NCBI GenBank assembly: GCA_964436165.1
Contig: CAYTBY010000023.1
Location: 1-19,226 of the forward strand
Direction of reading: 5' to 3'
DNA from: 2-01-FULL-39-28 sp964436165
Lineage (GTDB): Bacteria; Patescibacteriota; Minisyncoccia; 2-02-FULL-40-12; GWA2-44-9
Length of the DNA: 19,226 nucleotides
Part shown: positions 14,596 through 19,226 of the stretch, piece after piece
How the letters are laid out: each line of letters begins with the position of its first letter
Numbering within the stretch: position 1 is the first letter of the stretch
Notes under the pieces: model-generated
Databases searched by the model: none
Told to the model about the DNA's origin: nothing
The model's input: only the letters and a program-made list of their open reading frames with translations
Translations under genes and position numbers: made by a program

Positions 14596-14625
14596 AAACT
14601 TAGCAATTGCTAAGTTTATGGCAAT
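14588..14625. repeat. Long perfect palindrome, copy 2
   Basis: This 38-bp perfect palindrome (half-site ATTGCCATAAACTTAGCAA) is identical to the core of the copy at 13899-13940. It overlaps the promoter of the PaaX/Cas2-like gene and is a candidate operator or element end. Confidence 0.9.
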
Positions 14626-14700
14626 ATGGAATGGGGAATGGGAGTTGGGGTAATATTGCTGAGTTTTGTCGGTTCAAAAAAAAGAAATTGAAAAACAAAA

Positions 14701-14762
14701 ACCGCACTTTCGTGGTTCCCCTCCCCAGTTTTCAGAAAACTGGGGAGGGATGAAAGTGCGGT
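14701..14762 (-). terminator. Very strong two-part hairpin terminator
   Basis: An 11-bp outer stem (ACCGCACTTTC with GAAAGTGCGGT) encloses a 15-bp inner stem (CCCTCCCCAGTTTTC with its complement) separated by one base. On the minus strand it is followed by TTTTGTTTTTC. It lies 20 bases after the stop of the high-GC operon and would end its transcript. Confidence 0.85.
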
Positions 14763-14782
14763 CTGAAAGGCCGGAGAAGATG

Positions 14783-15406
14783 CTACTGGCTACACCGAGC
14801 ACGGCGCAACCTGATTATCTCGTAGTCGCACCGTTCTTTCGGTGTCATGCCAGCCGTTGGATCGGTAACGGGTTGTTCGCTCATTTTCTCAACCGCCGAA
14901 GCGAGGCGATCGATACCCGGTACTGTCACTGCCACCTTCAGTGGTGTGTCTGCTTTGGCGGCTGATTCAGCCGCCGACGTCGCGCTGGCTGTTGCTGTCG
15001 CTGGATTTGAATTGGTGATCTTCTCGCCGATTTCTTTCAGGAATTGCTTTATCTCAGAGTTGGTCTCGGTTTTCACCGGTTCCGGCGCTGTCGCAACCGG
15101 CTGGTTCTTGTAACAGGTGTAGCAGCCATAATTGCCCCACTTGTAACCGGCCCAGACCAACCAGAGGAGTGCAAGCGGAATGCATACGAAAGCCGAACGT
15201 TTCAACCATCTGTACAAGGTTGAGTTGACGATTCGGTCCGGCTCACTCCCAGCCGTTGCTATGTTGAGATACTCGATCTGTCGTCTGTCTGGCGGTTTTG
15301 ACGATTTGGGTCGTCGACGCCGCAATTCCCATTGTTGTAGTGGGGTTGGCGAGGTTGGCGCCGGACTTGCCGGCGCCGGATTCGGCTGTTGCGGTTGGTC
15401 AACCAT
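14783..15406 (-). CDS. Hypothetical single-pass membrane protein, high GC
   Basis: I do not recognise this 207-residue protein. The first 25 residues are Pro/Ala/Gln-rich (PQQPNPAPASPAPTSPTP), and a basic patch follows (RRRRPKSSKPPDRR). One membrane segment lies at about 70-90 (SAFVCIPLALLWLVWAGYKW), then a CYTC pair just outside it. An Ala/Thr-rich, probably flexible region and a charged C-terminus (GMTPKERCDYEIIRLRRARC) complete it. No catalytic motif is visible. The ATG is two bases after the stop of the upstream gene, whose GGGAGA end serves as ribosome-binding site, so the two are co-translated. Base composition is clearly richer in G and C than the surrounding genes, which suggests transfer. 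Confidence 0.7.
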   Translation of the reverse strand: MVDQPQQPNPAPASPAPTSPTPLQQWELRRRRPKSSKPPDRRQIEYLNIATAGSEPDRIVNSTLYRWLKRSAFVCIPLALLWLVWAGYKWGNYGCYTCYKNQPVATAPEPVKTETNSEIKQFLKEIGEKITNSNPATATASATSAAESAAKADTPLKVAVTVPGIDRLASAVEKMSEQPVTDPTAGMTPKERCDYEIIRLRRARCSQ

Positions 15407-15408
15407 TA

Positions 15409-16479
15409 TTATCTCCCAGCCGACGTTGGGTCGGCGAATGTCAGTCCGTTGTTTCCGGGAACGATCTTGGCCGGACGGGAAGAGATTCCTCCCTCCTCGT
15501 TCGGCACAAGCATGTGCGCTTCGTACCGTTTTTCTTTCTCTGGGTAACCGACTTTCCAGGAAGCATTTAGACCCATACGGTCTAAGTACTTCCCGTCGTA
15601 GTACACCTCGAGCCGGAATGGGGTCCCGTTCTCGAGAGTGAATTCCCCTTCTCCGGTGGCGTTGACTGCCGGACCGGCGATAGGCGTCGGCGACGGTTGA
15701 GTCGGCACCTGCTCCTGGTTAGAAGAAACAGGCGCTCCCCCGCTCGGTAACAACCCTGCTGATTGAGCCACTGCCGGCTCCATGATCAAGCAGTTGTCGT
15801 GGCGGTCAAATTTCCGGGATGTAAACCATCCCGCCAGCGCTCCAATTCCACCACCAACGACCGCACCTTTGCGTCCACCGAATACTGCCCCAGCAACTGT
15901 TCCGCCGGCTGTTCCGACGGCGACGGCACCTCCACGTCCGAGACGTTGATTGGTATCGTCAAGGAAGCGATGATGGAACTTTCCCCGATGGACATGGATT
16001 CCTGTCAAAATCCCGTCCGGATTCTGGCTGAATGCCATGATTGCGTCGGCCGTCTTGACGATGGAGCGGCATGATGCCACTCGCCCGGTAGACCAGTCGA
16101 CTTGGCACGAATTCAGGGTATCCGGCAAACTCATCATTTGCTGGATAGTGGCAGAGTCGTAGTAACGACCATACATTCCGGCACCATACATTCCACCTCC
16201 AAACTGCTGACTGTTGTACTGCTGGCCGTAGCCGTAGTACGGGTCGTAAACCCGCATGCGGTCTTTCTCGAATGCCCTTTGACGATTGTACTGGTCATAT
16301 CTTGCCGACCAGCACTGTCTCGCTATTTCGTACATCTGCCTCTGCAGATGTCGAGGCGATTGCCGAACCTGAGCGTCGAGTGAATTACACTCGGCATCCC
16401 AGGAACTCTGGGCCTCGGCCGGAATGGCCATGGCCAGAACGACGAATACGCCGCTCAGAACGGAGGCGATTCTCTTCAT
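15409..16479 (-). CDS. Secreted glycine-zipper protein, high GC
   Basis: The 356-residue protein starts with a clear Sec signal peptide (MKRIASVLSGVFVVLAMAIPAEA, cleavage after AEA near residue 23; shown only to mark the site). A Tyr/Gln/Gly-rich stretch near 75-110 (QQYNSQQFGGGMYGAGMYG) follows. A glycine zipper lies near 183-217 (GTAGGTVAGAVFGGRKGAVV and GGGIGALAGWF), typical of outer-envelope or pore-like membrane insertion segments. The C-terminal domain includes EFTLENGTPFRLEVYYDGKY. I cannot name a family. The gene has its own promoter, a palindrome in its leader and a good GAGGAG ribosome-binding site. GC-rich codon use sets it and its downstream partner apart from their neighbours. 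Confidence 0.72.
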   Translation of the reverse strand: MKRIASVLSGVFVVLAMAIPAEAQSSWDAECNSLDAQVRQSPRHLQRQMYEIARQCWSARYDQYNRQRAFEKDRMRVYDPYYGYGQQYNSQQFGGGMYGAGMYGRYYDSATIQQMMSLPDTLNSCQVDWSTGRVASCRSIVKTADAIMAFSQNPDGILTGIHVHRGKFHHRFLDDTNQRLGRGGAVAVGTAGGTVAGAVFGGRKGAVVGGGIGALAGWFTSRKFDRHDNCLIMEPAVAQSAGLLPSGGAPVSSNQEQVPTQPSPTPIAGPAVNATGEGEFTLENGTPFRLEVYYDGKYLDRMGLNASWKVGYPEKEKRYEAHMLVPNEEGGISSRPAKIVPGNNGLTFADPTSAGR

Positions 16480-16491
16480 CTTTTTCTCCTC

Positions 16492-16508
16492 GGCTAGCTT
16501 AGCTAGCC
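16492..16508. promoter_or_regulatory. Palindrome in the leader of the high-GC operon
   Basis: GGCTAGCT-T-AGCTAGCC is a perfect 8-bp dyad lying directly before the GAGGAG ribosome-binding site of the glycine-zipper gene. It could be an operator or an RNA hairpin that affects translation. Confidence 0.6.
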
Positions 16509-16545
16509 TGTTTCTATGTTTTCAAGTAACTTACCTTGTGCTTAT

Positions 16546-16574
16546 ATTATATCAAATTTTAACCATCTTGTAAA
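16546..16574 (-). promoter_or_regulatory. Promoter of the high-GC operon
   Basis: On the minus strand TTTACA and a consensus TATAAT are separated by exactly 17 bases, giving a leader of about 60 bases before the ATG at 16479. Confidence 0.75.
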
Positions 16575-16628
16575 TAGCAGAAAAATCTAGGTAAAATATG
16601 GCTTACTTTATAAAACAGGGGAAACTTC

Positions 16629-16997
16629 TCACATATCTATGTTTTTGAAATGTTTGATCTTGGCCACTCCCCTATCCCGATCAAGGGTTAGTGAGACAAC
16701 GTCAACTTGCCATTCCTGCTCTGGCGGGTACTTTTTAGAGGCGAGATAGGTCTGGACGGCCCGATTTATTCTTCTTAACTTTTCGGGGCTAACTCTATTC
16801 TCTGGTTCAAAACCAGCTATCTCTTTCTTATTAGCCTTAACCTCCACAAAAATCAGAATCCCCTCTTTCTCGGTTATAATATCTATCTCTCCCCACTTCT
16901 TTTGATAATTTCTGTCCAGAATAGAGTAGCCCTTTTTCTCCAAGTATTGTGCGACGTTAAATTCGGACCATTGGCCAAATTCAGAATTAATAGTCAT
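16629..16997 (-). CDS. yraN: YraN/UPF0102 family endonuclease-like protein
   Basis: The 122 residues form the small PD-(D/E)XK nuclease-like fold of UPF0102. The motif order is complete: an early Glu in FGQWSEFNVAQYLEKKGY, then WGEIDIITEKEGILIFVEVKA, in which the D and the ExK (IDII and FVEVK) are the expected metal-binding residues. The C-terminus VDVVSLTLDR is also typical. The cellular role is uncertain; DNA processing is inferred. Length is normal. The start is ATG, and the gene is divergent from the LysM-M23 gene. Confidence 0.9.
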   Translation of the reverse strand: MTINSEFGQWSEFNVAQYLEKKGYSILDRNYQKKWGEIDIITEKEGILIFVEVKANKKEIAGFEPENRVSPEKLRRINRAVQTYLASKKYPPEQEWQVDVVSLTLDRDRGVAKIKHFKNIDM

Positions 16998-17003
16998 ACG
17001 GGA

Positions 17004-17032
17004 ATTTAAATCTTATGTGAAATTTTTGTCAA
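17004..17032 (-). promoter_or_regulatory. Possible promoter of yraN
   Basis: On the minus strand there is a perfect TTGACA (17027-17032), with a weak TTAAAT after 17 bases. A second perfect TTGACA on the plus strand at 17064-17069 faces the other way, towards the LysM-M23 gene, but lacks a convincing -10. Confidence 0.4.
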
Positions 17033-17101
17033 TCCGTCTGACAGAAATATCAACAAATTTTTATTGACACGACTAACTTCAAAATGTTACCGTTAGCTCG
17101 T

Positions 17102-17124
17102 AATTCTCATTGCGAGAATTTTTG
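17102..17124 (+). promoter_or_regulatory. Small hairpin in the LysM-M23 leader
   Basis: AATTCTC-ATTGC-GAGAATT followed by TTTG resembles a weak terminator or attenuator about 110 bases before the LysM-M23 start. The remaining leader (17125-17233) shows nothing else I can identify. Confidence 0.4.
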
Positions 17125-17233
17125 TATTTTAAGGACACGGGGTCATTTTTCCTTGTAAAACCTAACTTTTTGAACTATTAGTATTCCCTCCAACAATTAC
17201 ATTAACTTCGATCCAAATAGCTCAGGCAAGAAA

Positions 17234-18319
17234 TTGAAAATCAAAAAAATCATCATTTTTTTTAAGAATGATCGTTTTGGTTTTTGGGGAACTCTGTCCC
17301 TTGTTTTTTTACTTTTAGTATTCAAAGGTTCGATCGGCGAAGGACAGCCAACTCTTTTTGGAGATTTAATCAGAGGATATATAGAAGAAACCTCGGTTTC
17401 TTTTGTCTCTCATTCTCAACCGCTGGCTCAGCTGGCCGATATAAGCACGCTGGTTGCTGCTAGTACTGATAACGCTGGCCAAGGAGGACAAGATACGGCT
17501 ATCACCCCGGCACCAGTTAACGATAACTCTTTGGTCGCCCATAGTCCGATAAGCACTGATTACATAGAGACAACTGGTTTTAAAAGAAACCAAATCAGCG
17601 AGTACACGGTTCAACCAGGAGATCTTCTTTCTTTTATTGCTTCTGATTATGGCGTAAGCATCAGTTCTATTATCTGGGCTAACCAACTTAGAGACGCCGA
17701 TAGCATTAGTCCTGGTCAAATCCTTAAGATACCTCCTGTTTCCGGCATAATTCATCAGGTAAAAAAGGGTGATACAGTGGCTTCAATAGCCAAAAAATAC
17801 GGAGGCGAGGAAGCAAAAATACTTGAATTTAATAGTCTCCCCCAAAGCGGAGAACTTCAAATTGGAGACAATATCGTTGTGCCTGATGGGATTATACGAG
17901 GTACAGCAGTCGCTACAAGCGGATCAAAGTCAAGCACTACGGCCAGGTCTTTCTCATATTTACCCAACCTCGGCGATTACTTTATGATCCCGACATCTGG
18001 CTATAATTGGGGCAGGATCCATGGCAGAAATGGGATAGATATGGCTAATTCTTGCGGAACGCCGATATATGCCGCCGCTGAAGGTTCCGTCGCTATTGCT
18101 GATGCAGTTGGTTATAACGGCGGTTTTGGTAAATACATAAAACTAATCCACCCTAATGCCACAGAGACGTTATATGCCCATGCCACTAAAATTCTGGTCT
18201 CGACAGGGGGTTACGTCCAAAGAGGCCAAATGATCGCTCTAATGGGCTCTACGGGCCGTTCTACGGGCTGTCACCTTCACTTCGAGGTACATGGTGCCAG
18301 AAACCCTCTGATTAAGTAA
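17234..18319 (+). CDS. LysM-containing M23 family metallopeptidase
   Basis: This is a cell-wall endopeptidase that would cut peptidoglycan peptide cross-links, or an activator of such enzymes. The 361 residues run from one N-terminal membrane segment (about 17-32) through a low-complexity linker to LysM 1 (about 123-167, EYTVQPGDLLSFIASDYG), LysM 2 (about 173-217, HQVKKGDTVASIAKKYG) and a C-terminal M23 domain (about 258-358). The zinc ligands are all there: H263 and D269 in HGRNGID, and H349 in CHLHFEV, with H316 (YAHA) also conserved. It therefore looks catalytically active. The start is TTG at 17234 with only a weak ribosome-binding site. It probably acts outside the membrane in wall remodelling or division. 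Confidence 0.92.
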   Translation: MKIKKIIIFFKNDRFGFWGTLSLVFLLLVFKGSIGEGQPTLFGDLIRGYIEETSVSFVSHSQPLAQLADISTLVAASTDNAGQGGQDTAITPAPVNDNSLVAHSPISTDYIETTGFKRNQISEYTVQPGDLLSFIASDYGVSISSIIWANQLRDADSISPGQILKIPPVSGIIHQVKKGDTVASIAKKYGGEEAKILEFNSLPQSGELQIGDNIVVPDGIIRGTAVATSGSKSSTTARSFSYLPNLGDYFMIPTSGYNWGRIHGRNGIDMANSCGTPIYAAAEGSVAIADAVGYNGGFGKYIKLIHPNATETLYAHATKILVSTGGYVQRGQMIALMGSTGRSTGCHLHFEVHGARNPLIK

Positions 18320-18342
18320 CCGCTCGCTCGCTTAGTTTGAAA

Positions 18343-18366
18343 TTTTTGTTCCGCGCGGAACAAAAA
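18343..18366. repeat. parS-like palindrome, copy 1
   Basis: The 16-bp core TGTTCCGCGCGGAACA (18347-18362) is extended by T and A runs to a 24-bp perfect dyad. The core differs from the Bacillus parS form TGTTCCACGTGGAACA at two symmetric positions. It lies between the ends of the LysM-M23 gene and the small minus-strand gene. Confidence 0.75.
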
Positions 18367-18385
18367 AGGGCTATTTGCCCCTTTA
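18365..18385 (-). terminator. Terminator of the small gene at 18409-18714
   Basis: On the minus strand GGGC-AAATA-GCCC with flanking A and T (one bulged base) is followed by TTTTTT, 24 bases after the stop. It may also terminate the LysM-M23 transcript from the other side. Confidence 0.65.
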
Positions 18386-18408
18386 TTCAAAAAACAACGA
18401 TAATCTGG

Positions 18409-18714
18409 CTAATGTTCCCAAGAGAGTGCTTCTGCAGTTCTGCCCAGCTCGCTCTCTTCCTCTTCCGTTAGTGGTGTGCCAGCAAGTGCCTTTTTCAGCA
18501 AGAATTCATGGCGCATTCTAATAGCATCTCTCCGTCTAATTGACTCACGATCCAAGAGCGCCACCGCTTTTTCTTGTAAGTGCTCGGATTCTCCCCCCTC
18601 AATGGACTTAAGGACCGCTATCAAGTAAGAGATCTCCAACAACTCATCGTTTGAGAGAGAGTCCTTCTTGCCCAGAACGTCAAGGCGATTCCGCTTCTCA
18701 TCTAGCATAAACAT
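18409..18714 (-). CDS. Small hypothetical protein, predicted all-helical
   Basis: I do not recognise this 101-residue protein. It is highly charged and rich in Glu, Arg and Leu, without membrane segments or cysteines. The pattern (SLSNDELLEISYLIAVLKSI, then RRDAIRMRHEFLLKKAL and TPLTEEEESELGRT) suggests several short amphipathic helices. The start is the ATG at 18714, or the ATG two codons later, which has TAAGG at better spacing. It has its own promoter and terminator, and two identical 16-bp palindromes bracket it. A DNA-associated or toxin-antitoxin type role is possible, but nothing in the sequence proves it. Confidence 0.65.
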   Translation of the reverse strand: MFMLDEKRNRLDVLGKKDSLSNDELLEISYLIAVLKSIEGGESEHLQEKAVALLDRESIRRRDAIRMRHEFLLKKALAGTPLTEEEESELGRTAEALSWEH

Positions 18715-18745
18715 CCTTAAACCTTCTTGTCATTGAACTTGTGAT

Positions 18746-18774
18746 ATCATACCATGTCACTAAATTTCTGCAAA
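18746..18774 (-). promoter_or_regulatory. Promoter of the small gene at 18409-18714
   Basis: On the minus strand TTTGCA and TATGAT are separated by 17 bases. The second parS-like palindrome ends 9 bases upstream of the -35 box, a typical place for an activator or repressor site. Confidence 0.6.
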
Positions 18775-18782
18775 ATTTTGAT

Positions 18783-18800
18783 TTGTTCCGCGCGGAACAA
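18783..18800. repeat. parS-like palindrome, copy 2
   Basis: TTGTTCCGCGCGGAACAA is an 18-bp perfect dyad whose 16-bp core is identical to the copy at 18347-18362, 437 bases away. It is upstream of the promoter of the small gene. Confidence 0.8.
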
Positions 18801-18852
18801 GTTAAAGCGATATGCGCTCGGCTGGTATATCTTTGCACGCCGGGAGTAGGGC

Positions 18853-19060
18853 ATAAGGTACATTTTCGCCGGCCTATTTTCCCTTTTAATGGGACAGAAT
18901 ATTCTCTCATAGGCCCACTTTTAAAGGAAAAATGGACATTCTTAAACAATTAAAGCCCACAATTTGAATATTTTTTAGTAATAGAGGCTAAAAAATATTC
19001 AAATTGTGGCTTAAATACAGGCTAAAGTTAATGAAATAGGCCGGCGAAAATGTACCTTAT
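18853..19060. mobile_element. MITE-like non-coding element with nested inverted repeats
   Basis: Perfect 27-bp inverted repeats (18853-18879 and 19034-19060, outer end ATAAGGTACATTTTCGCCGG) enclose about 150 bases without a plausible gene. Near the centre there is a second perfect inverted repeat (18957-19009). No target duplication of more than one or two bases is obvious. It could be a miniature transposable element, or a large structured RNA or terminator region. Confidence 0.6.
18957..19009. repeat. 22-bp hairpin inside the MITE-like element
   Basis: CCACAATTTGAATATTTTTTAG... style arms (22 bp each, 18957-18978 and 18988-19009) are perfectly complementary around a 9-nt loop TAATAGAGG. 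With one bulged base the pairing extends further outwards (AAGC with GCTT). Confidence 0.9.
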
Positions 19061-19161
19061 ACCAATAATTTGAGGAGGGGTGACCCGACTGGGGGACCCC
19101 CAAGGAGCGGAAATTTATTGAGTACCCATGGGGTGAGGAGCGACAGGACCCCGATATGATT
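19061..19161. other. GC-rich dyad-bearing intergenic tail
   Basis: This stretch is much richer in G and C than the DNA on its left. It holds short dyads TGGGGGACCCCCA (19090-19102) and ACCCATGGGGT (19123-19133), and GGAGCG occurs twice. It follows the stop of the partial gene at the right edge. It could be a structured RNA 3' end; no gene is convincing. Confidence 0.4.
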
Positions 19162-19226
19162 TTATCCCAACTCCGTCAGCATCTTCTCATTCATCCTCAA
19201 CCCCATGGCCTCGGCAACGTGATGGT
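19162..19226 (-). CDS. 3' end of an unidentified gene
   Basis: The minus strand reads in frame from the right edge of the window as HHVAEAMGLRMNEKMLTELG and stops at TAA (19162-19164). It looks like a genuine helical protein C-terminus. Only 20 residues are visible, so I cannot name the family. Confidence 0.45.
   Translation of the reverse strand, partial: HHVAEAMGLRMNEKMLTELG

Noticed and set aside
15180..16502. Several plus-strand open frames opposite the high-GC operon
   Set aside because: High GC lengthens chance open frames. The minus strand has a signal peptide, coupled starts, promoter and terminator, so the plus frames are shadows.
18343..18366. Rho-independent terminator formed by the first parS-like palindrome
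   Set aside because: The dyad has no loop, and an identical copy stands upstream of a promoter. The hairpin just after it (18365-18385) is the better terminator.
18698..18953. Open frames on both strands around the second parS-like site
   Set aside because: They run through a promoter, a palindrome and one arm of the inverted-repeat element and have no protein-like features.
19085..19226. Plus-strand open frame reading KERKFIEYPWGEERQDPD and on to the window edge
   Set aside because: It runs opposite a more protein-like minus-strand C-terminus and has no start signal. It could be a real partial gene only if the extension beyond the window supports it.

Overview
The window looks like a scaffold from a small-genome uncultured bacterium, most likely of the Candidate Phyla Radiation (Patescibacteria). 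This is inferred from several things. The host background is AT-leaning. Starts are often GTG or TTG with little or no Shine-Dalgarno. The genes are short and tightly packed (holA, a DUF3048 protein, mutM, polA, tsaE), and there is a PaaX/Cas2-like protein of a type common in those genomes. A run of exactly 100 N (10376-10475) shows that this is a joined draft assembly.

Layout. Positions 1-1008 are a complete IS982-type insertion sequence with perfect 26-bp terminal inverted repeats; the window begins at its outer end. It sits inside prcA, the proteasome alpha-subunit gene, and leaves only about 83 codons. Next on the minus strand come prcB (proteasome beta), a 55-residue Pup ending in Gly-Gly-Gln (2153-2320), and the C-terminal part of a Dop/PafA-type enzyme that has lost its catalytic N-terminus. 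The order dop-pup-prcB-prcA matches the actinobacterial Pup-proteasome locus, but both outer genes are broken here.

Positions 3043-8043 (plus strand) hold the complete prkA-yeaH-spoVR stress/sporulation-associated operon, with its own promoter, a hairpin terminator after prkA and a terminator after spoVR. A convergent minus-strand block follows (read 13843 to 8084): tsaE, polA, mutM (interrupted by the assembly gap), a DUF3048 membrane-anchored protein and holA. Unusual heptanucleotide repeat arrays fill the gaps mutM/DUF3048 and DUF3048/holA exactly from stop to start codon. A related array has expanded inside tsaE without breaking its frame.

Positions 13899-14625 hold a PaaX/Cas2-like gene bracketed by two copies of one 38-bp perfect palindrome. 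Positions 14701-16574 hold a two-gene operon of markedly higher GC: a secreted glycine-zipper protein and a single-pass membrane protein. It has a strong promoter and a very strong terminator, and it looks acquired. The right end carries yraN, a divergent LysM-M23 endopeptidase gene, a small gene of unknown function bracketed by two identical parS-like palindromes, a 208-bp non-coding element with nested inverted repeats, and the 3' end of an unidentified gene.

The observations most worth checking are the broken Pup-proteasome locus with its easily missed pup gene, the heptamer arrays, the paired palindromes around the two small genes, and the nested inverted-repeat element.
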